Source: Fibrobacterota bacterium (lineage in GTDB: Bacteria > Fibrobacterota > Fibrobacteria > UBA11236). From it: DNA of 64,000 nucleotides. The notes below the pieces were generated by a model, which had not been told where the DNA came from, did no database searches, and saw nothing but the letters and a program-made list of their open reading frames with translations. The translations under genes and the position numbers were made by a program. This document shows positions 24,855-33,395 of this stretch, piece by piece (the stretch's first letter is position 1; every line of letters starts with the position of its first letter). The stretch covers positions 18,435 to 82,434 of the forward strand of contig JAEKLQ010000030.1 in NCBI GenBank assembly GCA_019509785.1, read 5' to 3'.

Positions 24855-27347
24855 TTGCGCATCCCCATTGTCGGCCCTTATTTTCGCTGGCTGCAAAAAG
24901 GCAACCCCACCGGGACGGTGGAGCGCTATCCCGAAATCGATTCCGATTACCGTTCCTCGATCCCCGGTTTATACATCGTCGGCGATTTGACCGGGGTGCC
25001 CCTGCTCAAGCTCGCTTCGGAAAGCGGCGCCCGCGCGGCCCGGCACATCCTGGCGGACCCGGACTTCGTCGCGCGACAGGGCCGGGGAGAGGACGCCCAT
25101 AGCGATGGCGGGGAAGGCGGCAACAAGGCCGGCGAAACGACCGGCGAAACGACCGGTGAAGGCCGACACGACGTGTTGATCATCGGCGCGGGACCCGCCG
25201 GGCTGGCCTGCGCCTTGGCCTTCGCGCGCGCCGGAGCGGACTACCTGGTTTTGGAATCGTCCCGGCCTTTCAGCACCATCGAGAATTTTCCGGCTGGAAA
25301 ACCGATCCTGGCCAAGCCGGACGGCTATGCGGCCGTTTCGCCGCTGGCCATCCGGGATGGATCCAAGGAAAGCCTGCTTGCCGACCTGCATGGGCAAATC
25401 GATGGCCAAGGATTGAAACTACGCGCCGGCGTCCGCGTGGATCGGATACGACGGGACGGGAACCGGCTGCGGGTCGAAACTTCCCGAGGCGGGTTTTCCG
25501 CCCTGCGCGTGGTCCTCGCCATCGGCAAAACGGGGGATGCGCGGCGGCTGGGAATTCCGGGCGAAGATCTTCCCCACGTCTCCAACCGCCTGATCGATCC
25601 CGGGGATTTCCACGGGAAAAGCATCCTGGTGGCGGGCGGGGGAGATACGGCGGTGGAAGCCGCCTGCGCCTTGGCCGAAGCCGGCAATCAAGTGACCCTC
25701 GCCTATCGGGGTGGCGCGCTTTCGCGCCCCAAACCGGAAAACCGGGAAAGGCTGGAGTTCCTAAGGGAAGGCGGACGCATCGAAACCGCTTTCGGGAGCG
25801 TCCCCAAGGCCATCCGCCCGGGAGAGGCCGTCCTTTCGGAGACGCGGGGTGAGGGGCCGCCAGGCGAACGAACCCTCGCGGCGGACCAGGTGTTCGTCCT
25901 GATCGGGCGCGAATTGCCGATCGCCTTCCTGAAACGGTCGGGCATCCGGTTGGCGGGCGGAAAGGACGCGGCGGGGTTCGTCTTCCTGGCGGCCATGCTG
26001 GCCTTCTTCTGCATGGTCTATTTCGGCAAGGCGGGCGCCGCCCACGACGTTTTCCGAGGCGTCCACGGGTTAACCGGGACCGCCTGGGCGTATCTCACCG
26101 TCCCCTTCCGGCCCGACCTCGCCCGCGACCTGCCCTGGTCATTACACCATTATTCCTGGTATCCATCCCTTTGCTTTCTGCTGGGCTGGGCGGGCTCGCT
26201 CGCCTTCTTGATCGCCGGCCCCGTGGCCCTGATCGCCGCCCTGCGGCGCCGGCGGCGGTATTTCGGAACGCCCTGGGCCCGCTTCAAGTCCGCCTACTTC
26301 ATCGCCGTCGCCGTTTTCTTCGCCGGGATCTATTTCCGATTCCTGCTGGGCCAAACCGCAGGCTGGTCCGAAGCCCCGACCTATTGGTACAGCCTTTTGT
26401 ACAGCCTCACCGTCATCGTCTTCGGTCTTCGCCGCATGGCCGTCAAGAAGACGCGCTACATCCGCCGTCAAATGCTCGTGCTGATGGCGGTGCAGGTTTT
26501 CTTCCTGTTCCTGCTGCCCTTCCATTTGTTCGATCCGCTCATCAAGTCCCATTTCGCCGCCGATTCCTGGCTCATGCGGGAAGTCTTCCCGGCGGGCAAA
26601 TATTCCTGCTTCGGCCTGGTGCTCTTCTGGCCCTTGGACATGAACGATTTCGGCCGCAGCGCCTTCTGGACCTGGTTCCCTTTCGTCCAGACTTTCGGGA
26701 TCCTCTTCTTCATCGTTTGGCGCTGGGGGAAAGGCGCGTATTGCGGCTGGATCTGCAGCTGCGGCGGCATGGCCGAGGCATTGGGCGATGAATCCCGCGA
26801 GCAGGCTCCCCACGGTAAAGGGCCTAAGCGCATGGATAACATCGGCCAAGTCGTATTGGCCGCCGCCCTGGCGCTCACCGCCGCCGGCTACGCGTCCCGG
26901 CATCTTGGCGCCGGGCCTTTGTGGCTGGATACCTTCCGCGGGGTTTACAAATTGGGCATCGACGTGTTTTTCGCGGGCGTGCTCGGCCTGGGCCTGTATT
27001 TCTTCCTGTCCGGCCGCGTCTGGTGCCGGTTCGGCTGCCCCCTGGCCGCCCTGATGCACGTCTACGCGCGGTTCTCGCGCTTCCGTATCTTCGCTGAAAA
27101 GAAGAAATGCATCTCTTGTAACATCTGCACCAAAAGCTGCCACATGGGCATCGACGTCATGAATTACGCCAACCAAGGCATCCCCATGAACGACGTCCAA
27201 TGCGTTCGCTGTTCGGCTTGCGTGCAGGCCTGTCCTACGGAAACCTTGGCGTTCGGCTCCATCCGGGCGCAGGCGGACCCGGAAAATCGCGGGCGCCAAG
27301 AGGCCCCCGATTTCCCGAAACAGGATTGGAAAGCGGGAATCCGGTAG
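24855..27347 (+). CDS. Flavoprotein (thioredoxin-reductase-like) fused to a membrane polyferredoxin
   Basis: 830 residues. Residues 1-70 contain VGPYFRWLQKGNPTG and PGLYIVGDLTGVPLLKLASESG, a FAD-domain C-terminal type motif placed at the N-terminus. After a linker, residues ~110-375 form a two-dinucleotide fold: FAD motif LIIGAGPAGLACA, NAD(P) motif ILVAGGGDTAVEAA, and VFVLIGRELP. Six or more membrane helices (~375-700) follow, with NapH/CcoG-like Cys motifs YCGWICSCGG and RVWCRFGCP. The end carries two 4Fe-4S motifs, CISCNICTKSC and CVRCSACVQACP. It should move electrons between a nicotinamide or flavin pool and membrane iron-sulfur centres. TTG start with GAGG upstream, the only plausible start after an in-frame stop. 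Confidence 0.85.
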   Translation: MRIPIVGPYFRWLQKGNPTGTVERYPEIDSDYRSSIPGLYIVGDLTGVPLLKLASESGARAARHILADPDFVARQGRGEDAHSDGGEGGNKAGETTGETTGEGRHDVLIIGAGPAGLACALAFARAGADYLVLESSRPFSTIENFPAGKPILAKPDGYAAVSPLAIRDGSKESLLADLHGQIDGQGLKLRAGVRVDRIRRDGNRLRVETSRGGFSALRVVLAIGKTGDARRLGIPGEDLPHVSNRLIDPGDFHGKSILVAGGGDTAVEAACALAEAGNQVTLAYRGGALSRPKPENRERLEFLREGGRIETAFGSVPKAIRPGEAVLSETRGEGPPGERTLAADQVFVLIGRELPIAFLKRSGIRLAGGKDAAGFVFLAAMLAFFCMVYFGKAGAAHDVFRGVHGLTGTAWAYLTVPFRPDLARDLPWSLHHYSWYPSLCFLLGWAGSLAFLIAGPVALIAALRRRRRYFGTPWARFKSAYFIAVAVFFAGIYFRFLLGQTAGWSEAPTYWYSLLYSLTVIVFGLRRMAVKKTRYIRRQMLVLMAVQVFFLFLLPFHLFDPLIKSHFAADSWLMREVFPAGKYSCFGLVLFWPLDMNDFGRSAFWTWFPFVQTFGILFFIVWRWGKGAYCGWICSCGGMAEALGDESREQAPHGKGPKRMDNIGQVVLAAALALTAAGYASRHLGAGPLWLDTFRGVYKLGIDVFFAGVLGLGLYFFLSGRVWCRFGCPLAALMHVYARFSRFRIFAEKKKCISCNICTKSCHMGIDVMNYANQGIPMNDVQCVRCSACVQACPTETLAFGSIRAQADPENRGRQEAPDFPKQDWKAGIR

Positions 27348-27446
27348 GGCGGATCCGCTAGGGGCTTTTGGGGGGTGGAATCCGTCTTTATTAGATTGGA
27401 CAATCCCCGGAGGCCTTCCGTAGGGGTCTGGACCTAATACGCAGTC

Positions 27447-28148
27447 ATGAAATCCAAGATTTTGCTCATCGTTCTGTTGATCGCCGGCGTGGTCATCTTC
27501 AATTTCTTTTATCCCCTCAAAGATCATCTCAGCGATGCCTTGGATTGGTTCCGGGATCTGGGTCCCTTGGCGGTCATTCCTTATATCGCCGTATTCGTGC
27601 TGGCTTCGGTTTTCTTCATTCCCATCTCCGGCCTCATCATCATGGCGGGGACGCTCTACGGGCCCTGGCTGGGGTTCCTTTTGGCGGCGTTCTCGGCAAC
27701 GCTATCGGTGGCGGTGTGCTACGCGGTAGGCAAAAAGCTTTGGCGGCAGCGGGTCGAACAATTGCGGCACGATCATCCGCGCCTGCAAACCGTTTTGGAG
27801 GCGGTTTCCAAGCACGGGAACATCCTGGTGTTCCTCATCCGCCTCAACCCGTTCCTGCCCTTTACGGTGCTGAACTACCTCTTCACCATCCCCAAGCTGG
27901 ATCCGAAGCTGTATCTCTTCAGTTCCTTCCTGGCCCTAACCCCCGACATCTTCTTCTACCTGTACGTGGGCCACATAGGCAACGTATTGTTGGAAGACCC
28001 GTCCGAGTTGAAGCCGCTGACCTGGGTCATCTTAGGCATGGCCCTGGCGACTACGGTGGCGGCGGGTTTTATCCTGAACCACATGATCCGCAAGGCGGTT
28101 CCGCACAAGCCGGTGGATTTGGCCGATCGCACGGCGCGGGTAGGCTAG
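27447..28148 (+). CDS. TVP38/TMEM64 (VTT/DedA-like) membrane protein
   Basis: 233 residues, about six hydrophobic segments. The family core is present: FIPISGLIIMAGTLYGPWLGFLLA and, later, FLIRLNPFLPFTVLNYLFTI, which carries the conserved Arg-Leu-x-Pro motif, then DPKLYLFSSFLALTPDIFFY. VTT proteins scramble or transport lipids and help maintain the envelope. Stands alone 99 bases after the flavoprotein fusion. Confidence 0.85.
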   Translation: MKSKILLIVLLIAGVVIFNFFYPLKDHLSDALDWFRDLGPLAVIPYIAVFVLASVFFIPISGLIIMAGTLYGPWLGFLLAAFSATLSVAVCYAVGKKLWRQRVEQLRHDHPRLQTVLEAVSKHGNILVFLIRLNPFLPFTVLNYLFTIPKLDPKLYLFSSFLALTPDIFFYLYVGHIGNVLLEDPSELKPLTWVILGMALATTVAAGFILNHMIRKAVPHKPVDLADRTARVG

Positions 28149-28232
28149 CCCCGGTAGGGCGTTTTCGGGCCGGCTCTGTCCGGCGAGATATCGCCCGGGC
28201 CTGTCATGTCGGGCCGGTTACCTCCGATTGAG

Positions 28233-29798
28233 CTACCGTTCCACGTCCAAAGCGCGTTGGAAACTGCGCTCTCCCACTTCCAGTCGGCACAGGTAAGCGC
28301 CCGGGGCCATGCCCGTCGCCTCGAAAGTGCGCGCATAGCTTCCGGAAGCCTGGAATTCGTCCACGACCGTCCTTACCAGTTGCCCGCGCATGTCGAACAC
28401 GCGCAAGCGCACGCGCTCGGACGACGCCACCCGCCAGCGCAAAGTGGTCGCGCCCCGGAATGGATTCGGGAAATTGGGCTGAAGGCCGTCGCCGCGCTCG
28501 ACGGGACCGCGCGGGAGGATGGGGGAGGACACGATGGGCAAGGCGGGGAAATCCTTCAGCATCACCTTGGAGAGATCGGCCGCGCCCACTCCCAGCCAAT
28601 CCTTCAGGATGCTGGCGTAGATGGAGCGGTAGTCGTATTGCATGGGGATGTTATCCTTCACCGTCACGGTGGCGGGGATGACGGGATTGGTTCCCAACAA
28701 GCCCCCTTGCACTCCCGCGCCCCAGACGAAGAGCGGCGCCGAAGTCCCGTGATCGGTTCCGAGCGACGCATTGGATAGGATCCGCCGTCCGAACTCGGAG
28801 ATGGTCATGCCCATCACGCGATTCTCAAGGCCCAGCAATTTCAGATCGTCCTGGAAGGCCACCAGCGCGTCGTTCACCTTGGCCAAAAGGTTGGCGTGGT
28901 TTCCCGTGGTCAAATCGGCGGCGGCCACCTGGTTGGCGTGGGTATCGAAGCCGCGCAAGGTCACCACGAAAATCCTGGTCTTGATGCCTCCCGCGATCAG
29001 GCGGGCTACGCCTTTCAGGGCGTCGGAAAGCGTATTGCCCGAAGCCGGATACAAGGTTGATTTATTGGTCGCCGCCGCCACCGCCTTCTTCAGGGAGTCC
29101 CCGTATTTCTGGGTTTCCGTCACCATCTGGCGGATGAAGGAAAGTTCGTGGCCGGCCGGGGTCGCGGGCGCGGTATCGACGCCGGCAGGGGTCAGGGTAT
29201 AGATGGAAGTGGCGCTGGCTACGGCCATGCCCATTGGTACGGTGGGCCCCTGCAAGAGGGTGTACAGCGAGGATCCGATCTGCACCGCCGGCGGATCGGG
29301 GAAATCGGCGCTGGGGTAGCCGTCCGGATAACCAGGAAAAATGGTGTCTAGGTAGCGGCCCAGCCATCCGGTCGAAAGCACCTGGTTGTAGTCCGATCCG
29401 GAGAACCAGATGTCCGTGGAGCGGAAATGGCTCTGGTTATGGTTGGGGTAACCCACCGCCTGCACGATGCGCAGCTTCCCGTCCTTGTAGAGATTGCCCA
29501 AGCCGGCCAGCGCGGGATGCAGCCCGGTCTTGTCGTCCAGTTTTACGGCCTTATCGGCGGGAATGAGGATGTTGGCCCGCGCCTTGGCGAGATTATCGTA
29601 CTGGTCCAGGGGCAGCACGGTGTTGAGGCCGTCGTTGCCACCGTCGAACCGTAGCACCACCAGCACCCGGTCCGAGGGGACCTGGGCCGCCAGGGCGGCC
29701 AAAGGCGAGGCGAAGGCGCGCGCCGCCGGACCGGCCCCCCCCGCCAAGGGGATCGCCGTCGCCGCCGCGCTCAGTTTCAGGAATTCCCTGCGTTCCAT
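28233..29798 (-). CDS. DUF1501 secreted protein with Tat signal and a C-terminal sorting domain
   Basis: 521 residues from the ATG at 29798, preceded by AAGGGAG. An upstream ATG at 29816 overlaps the stop of the DUF1800 gene (ATGCTGA). The N-terminus MERREFLKLSAAAT is a twin-arginine signal. The body has VVLRFDGGNDGLNTVLP, LGLENRVMGMTISEFGRR and GTDHGTSAPLFVWG, typical of DUF1501, an alkaline-phosphatase-fold relative of sulfatases. The last ~85 residues (NFPNPFRGATTLRW, RVFDMRGQLVRTV, GAYLCRLEVG) match a type IX-secretion-like sorting domain. It is paired with the DUF1800 gene, a partnership common in several phyla but of unknown function. Confidence 0.87.
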   Translation of the reverse strand: MERREFLKLSAAATAIPLAGGAGPAARAFASPLAALAAQVPSDRVLVVLRFDGGNDGLNTVLPLDQYDNLAKARANILIPADKAVKLDDKTGLHPALAGLGNLYKDGKLRIVQAVGYPNHNQSHFRSTDIWFSGSDYNQVLSTGWLGRYLDTIFPGYPDGYPSADFPDPPAVQIGSSLYTLLQGPTVPMGMAVASATSIYTLTPAGVDTAPATPAGHELSFIRQMVTETQKYGDSLKKAVAAATNKSTLYPASGNTLSDALKGVARLIAGGIKTRIFVVTLRGFDTHANQVAAADLTTGNHANLLAKVNDALVAFQDDLKLLGLENRVMGMTISEFGRRILSNASLGTDHGTSAPLFVWGAGVQGGLLGTNPVIPATVTVKDNIPMQYDYRSIYASILKDWLGVGAADLSKVMLKDFPALPIVSSPILPRGPVERGDGLQPNFPNPFRGATTLRWRVASSERVRLRVFDMRGQLVRTVVDEFQASGSYARTFEATGMAPGAYLCRLEVGERSFQRALDVER

Positions 29799-29809
29799 GC
29801 CGGCTCCCT

Positions 29810-31507
29810 TCAGCATAATTGGTACTCCGCCATTTCCATCATGGCCGTCAATAAGGCCCGTAGTCGCGTATCCACCGGCTTGATCAAGGTCGCGTCCGAA
29901 GGCGACGCCACGTAGGCGTCCCATTCCACGCCCCACTCGTAATCGGGCAGGCCGTTCAGCAAGGTGTCCTTCAGGTACTTCAGTTGGTTATCGGTGAGGT
30001 CGATGGGGAAGAGCAGGGCAGCCCATTCCGCCGCGATGACATCGGCCTTGCTGGGATCGGAGGTGGCCTTCGCCATGCTAAGGACGTCGGCTGAGAGGAA
30101 GGACTTGTCGGTGTAATACCCGTATCCCTTGGCCGCGGCCAGCTTGTCGGTATACTGCTCGCGGCGCGGCAGGGTATCCGAATTGATCCAGGCCTCGTAG
30201 AACACCGGGATCTGGTAGAATTCCGGCCAGCCCGCCACGTTGGGCGGATTCCCGATTTCCAGGCCCATGCGCGCGGCTTCGCCCACCAGCGCCTGCATCA
30301 GCGCGTATTGCTTGACCGGATCGGTGCCGTCGGGCAAGGGGATTTCCAACTGGCGCAGGCTCCCCGCCACGATGTCGACGGGGGTTTTGATGAAGCAACC
30401 CTGGTTGGCGGCGTCGTGGAAATGCGCGCTCTTGAGCAGGGTCGCCAGCACGGGCTTCACCTCGAAATCGCCCTTGATGAATTGATCCGCCAAGGGCGTG
30501 ATGACATTGGCCTCCACGTCCGTCCCGATATCGTAGTACACGAACCAGCGGTACAGCTTGCGGCAGAAATACCTGGCCGTCTCGGTCTGGGCGAAAATCA
30601 TGTCGACCAGATCCTTCAACTCCTGGGTCCCCGCATCGGCCCCGCTGCGGCCGGTAATGACCGTGCTGCCATAGGCGGCGGAAAAAGCCTTGTCCTTCGT
30701 GTCATGCTTTGTGGCCACGAATTCGGAGGCGTCCGCCCCGCGCACGTCCCGCCACCCGGTCAGCGCGCGGGCCGCGGCCTTCACGTCATCCTCGGTATAA
30801 TTGGTGTAATTGCCCGCTGAAATCTCCGGCCCCTTGCCGATGGTGAACAGCTCTTGCACTTCGCGCCCGAAGTTCTCGTTGGGATTGGTGTTGGTATTGC
30901 TGTCCCCATTCAGGTATTTCAGCATGGCCGGGTCTATGGTGATCTGCTTGATCAGATCGCGGAAATTCCCCAGGGCGCTTTTACGCAACAGGGTATGATG
31001 CATCCACGCATAACGCGGATCGCCCACGGCATCCAGTTCGGTGGCCAGATGGTTATGCCAGAACAAGGTCATCTTCTCGCGCAGCGAGAATCCTTGCCCC
31101 AAAAGGATCGCCATCCACCAATTCTGCAAAGAACGTTGCCGGGTCGAATTGTAATTGCCGTCGTAATCGGAAACAGTCCAGGAGGTGCCCACCGGCGTGG
31201 GATCATTGGAGTCGGTGGAAAGCGGCAGGCCGGGCTCGGCATCCGTCGCATTCAGAAGCGCATCGACGCAGGTCGAGGCGGTAAGCCCCAGCGCATTGGC
31301 CAGATCGGCGCGAGTGTAGCCGAACAAGGTCCGGCGCAAAAGGTGGGTGGCATGGCGTTGATCCCATTTGCCCGCGTAAGGCTCCAGGCCCGTCGTCAGC
31401 GCAGCGCGTTTAGGCAACGCGGCGTTGGCGTATTTGGCGAAGGCGGCGTCGCCCGCCAAGGCGGTGGCGGCCTGCTTGCGAGCCGCCGCTAAGGTCCGTT
31501 CCTTCAT
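29810..31507 (-). CDS. DUF1800 family protein
   Basis: 565 residues from the ATG at 31507 (GGAGGAA 6-8 bases upstream). DUF1800 marks: HLLRRTLFGYTRADL near the start, SLREKMTLFWHNHLAT, DPAMLKYLNGDSNTNTNPNE, NFGREVQELFTIG, then AARALTGWR and NPPNVAGWP. No classical signal peptide is evident, as often in this family. The catalytic activity is unknown. The downstream DUF1501 gene overlaps its stop, so both are made from one transcript. Confidence 0.88.
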   Translation of the reverse strand: MKERTLAAARKQAATALAGDAAFAKYANAALPKRAALTTGLEPYAGKWDQRHATHLLRRTLFGYTRADLANALGLTASTCVDALLNATDAEPGLPLSTDSNDPTPVGTSWTVSDYDGNYNSTRQRSLQNWWMAILLGQGFSLREKMTLFWHNHLATELDAVGDPRYAWMHHTLLRKSALGNFRDLIKQITIDPAMLKYLNGDSNTNTNPNENFGREVQELFTIGKGPEISAGNYTNYTEDDVKAAARALTGWRDVRGADASEFVATKHDTKDKAFSAAYGSTVITGRSGADAGTQELKDLVDMIFAQTETARYFCRKLYRWFVYYDIGTDVEANVITPLADQFIKGDFEVKPVLATLLKSAHFHDAANQGCFIKTPVDIVAGSLRQLEIPLPDGTDPVKQYALMQALVGEAARMGLEIGNPPNVAGWPEFYQIPVFYEAWINSDTLPRREQYTDKLAAAKGYGYYTDKSFLSADVLSMAKATSDPSKADVIAAEWAALLFPIDLTDNQLKYLKDTLLNGLPDYEWGVEWDAYVASPSDATLIKPVDTRLRALLTAMMEMAEYQLC

Positions 31508-31823
31508 GGGGTTCCTCCCGGGATGGTTTCCATCCGGGTATTTTAATCGCTCCGAGGGCCCTACACCAGAAAAAGATCCGATCCGATAACGGCCGGCCCT
31601 TTCCCGGTCGCTTCGGGAAGGCGGTGATTTCAGGTGGGAATCCGCTAATCCGATAACGGTGGCCCGTCCGAGCCTCGCTTGGAACCCGCCGCCAACTCCG
31701 CGGGTCCAATTGGGGTACCAGGGCAAGGGAAGGGGCCGTAGGCGCCCCCCCCTGGATTCGGAGAGTGTAGTTTAGGCCAGGAATGCCGCGAAAAGCACAA
31801 CGCGCCGGCCCGGTCGGAGGCCC
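31508..31823. other. Divergent intergenic region between the DUF1800 and ECF sigma genes, with a 12-bp direct repeat
   Basis: About 316 bases with no supported gene. It must hold both promoters. ATCCGATAACGG occurs twice, at 31581-31592 and 31648-31659, on the same strand 67 bases apart. These could be regulator or sigma-factor sites. No terminator is visible. Confidence 0.4.
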
Positions 31824-32378
31824 ATGAAGCCCTGGATCGGCGCCGAAATGAAAAGCCTGGAAGAGCTCCGCGCAGGACGCTTGGAGGGATTGCATTGGAT
31901 TTACGAGACTTTCGCCGGGCGGTTGCTGAACCAATGCTATCGCATCCTGCTCTCCCGGGAACAAGCCGAGGACGTGGTGCAGGATCTCTTCGTGCGGCTG
32001 CCCGATATCATCGGGGAGTTCCGCGGGGAAAGCGCGCTCGGCACCTGGTTGTATCGGGTGGCCCACAATATGTGCCTCAACCGGCTTCAGCAGGCGAAGA
32101 ACCGCGCCAAGCTGGAATGGGAGAACGCGGAAGAGCTGGCGCCGCGCGCCCGGGGCGGTTCGGTGGAGCTGACCGATTTGCTGGCCAAGGCCCTGGCGGG
32201 CCTGGATGCGGAGACGCGGTCCTTGCTGTGGTTGAAGGAGGGCGAGGGCGTTCCCCTGAAGGAATTGTCCGTCATCCTCAAGCTGCCCGAGGGCACGCTC
32301 AAGTCGCGGCTCTCGCGGGCGCGCGACAAGGTGAAGGAATATCTCGAACAGGAGGCGAAGGTTGAAAAACGATCTTGA
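31824..32378 (+). CDS. ECF-type RNA polymerase sigma factor
   Basis: 184 residues. Region 2 runs through LLNQCYRILLSREQAEDVVQ and DLFVRLPDI with FRGESALGTWLYRVAHN. Region 4 is LDAETRSLLWLKEGEGVPLKELSVIL followed by LPEGTLKSRLSRARDKVKEYL. First gene of an overlapping three-gene operon with a putative anti-sigma factor and a Spy-like sensor. Region 1.1 and 3 are absent, as in ECF sigmas. Confidence 0.92.
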   Translation: MKPWIGAEMKSLEELRAGRLEGLHWIYETFAGRLLNQCYRILLSREQAEDVVQDLFVRLPDIIGEFRGESALGTWLYRVAHNMCLNRLQQAKNRAKLEWENAEELAPRARGGSVELTDLLAKALAGLDAETRSLLWLKEGEGVPLKELSVILKLPEGTLKSRLSRARDKVKEYLEQEAKVEKRS

Positions 32379-32742
32379 CGGTCTCTTCCGCGAGGCCGAA
32401 CGGTTGCGTCCGCGCCCGGAACTCTGGCGTCGCATCGCGGAGCGCTCCGCGCTGAGCCCGCGCGCCGGGCGGCGCCCCGACGCCGGGGGACGTTGGGAGT
32501 GGGCGGGCGTCCGCTACTTGCGCGCGGCGGCCGTCGTCCTCGCCGCGGGACTATTGGCTCTGGGCGCTTTCGGGCTATTTCGGGGGCCGGCGAACGAACC
32601 CGTTCGCGAAGCATCCGCCGCGGCGCCGTTATCGGCGCAGGCCGGGGCCGATACCGAATTAATCGATCCGGAGCTGCTGGGCTGGCAGGCGGATCTAGGG
32701 AACATCGATTTGGTGGCCGATGAGGCCGAGGAGGCATTATGA
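32362..32742 (+). CDS. Putative anti-sigma factor, single-pass membrane protein
   Basis: 126 residues. TTG start with AGGAG upstream, overlapping the sigma gene by 17 bases. A cytoplasmic N-terminal ~50 residues is followed by one membrane helix (about 54-73, AAAVVLAAGLLALGAFGLF) and a short acidic periplasmic tail. No zinc-finger anti-sigma motif is seen. The assignment rests on position, size and topology. The stop overlaps the next ATG (ATGA). Confidence 0.62.
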   Translation: MKNDLDGLFREAERLRPRPELWRRIAERSALSPRAGRRPDAGGRWEWAGVRYLRAAAVVLAAGLLALGAFGLFRGPANEPVREASAAAPLSAQAGADTELIDPELLGWQADLGNIDLVADEAEEAL

Positions 32743-33308
32743 GGAATGGTATGACGGGAAAGGCGTTTTGGCGGCGCGCGGGCGCCGGGATGGGATTGGC
32801 GTTGGCCCTGGCCTTGTCGGCGGCGGCCCAGCCGGGGCCGGGCGGTATGGGCCATGGACCGATGGGGCACGACCACGAAGACGGAGGCATGGGGATGTTC
32901 CTGTCCCCCCGCATGTTCCACGAACTCGGGCTTTCCCCGGATCAGGAGAAGAAGCTGCGGGAGATCCATCTCGCGGCCGAGAAGAAGAAGATCCAGCTGC
33001 ACGCCCAGAAGGCCACGCTCGAGCTCGATCTCAAGAATTCGCTTTCCATCTATCCCGTCAACAAATCCGAGGCCATGGCCTTGGCCGAAAAGATCGCGGA
33101 CCTGGATAAGCAGATCACGCTTTTCCGGGTGGAGACCTTGACCCAAGTGCTCGGCAACCTCACCGCTGATCAGCACGCCAAGCTCCAGACCTTGCAGGAA
33201 GAGTGGATGGAAAAGCGGCGCGCCTGGCGCGACGAATGGGAGAAGGACCATCCCGGTCGCCGCGGCGGCAAAGATCAACGCCAAGGCCCGCCGGATCAGG
33301 GTCAATAA
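32739..33308 (+). CDS. Spy/CpxP-like periplasmic heavy-metal sensor or chaperone
   Basis: 189 residues. Signal peptide (about 1-30), then a His/Met/Gly-rich stretch (GGMGHGPMGHDHEDGG) that could bind metal. A helical body follows with the LGLSPDQEKKLREI and LTADQHAKLQTL motifs of the Spy/CpxP/ZraP/CnrX group. The C-terminus is basic and Gly/Gln-rich. Together with the ECF sigma and membrane partner this looks like a Cnr-type envelope or metal-stress switch. The inducing signal is unknown. Confidence 0.8.
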   Translation: MRNGMTGKAFWRRAGAGMGLALALALSAAAQPGPGGMGHGPMGHDHEDGGMGMFLSPRMFHELGLSPDQEKKLREIHLAAEKKKIQLHAQKATLELDLKNSLSIYPVNKSEAMALAEKIADLDKQITLFRVETLTQVLGNLTADQHAKLQTLQEEWMEKRRAWRDEWEKDHPGRRGGKDQRQGPPDQGQ

Positions 33309-33325
33309 GATGCCTCGGCCGGGGA

Positions 33326-33347
33326 AGCCCTTCCGTATGAAAGGGCT
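33326..33347 (+). terminator. Weak terminator-like hairpin after the sigma/Spy operon
   Basis: A 7-bp stem AGCCCTT/AAGGGCT (33326-33332 with 33341-33347) lies 18 bases after the Spy-like stop. No T run follows, so intrinsic termination is doubtful. It could be a processing or Rho-assisted element. Confidence 0.3.
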
Positions 33348-33395
33348 CCCTCCCGGTCCGGGATCCTCCGCCACCAGGAAGTTATCTTTGGGGGC

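Noticed and set aside
26142..27527. Long open frame antisense to the flavoprotein-polyferredoxin gene
   Set aside because: Mirror frame of a clearly coding gene with recognisable 4Fe-4S motifs; no domain or ribosome-binding site.
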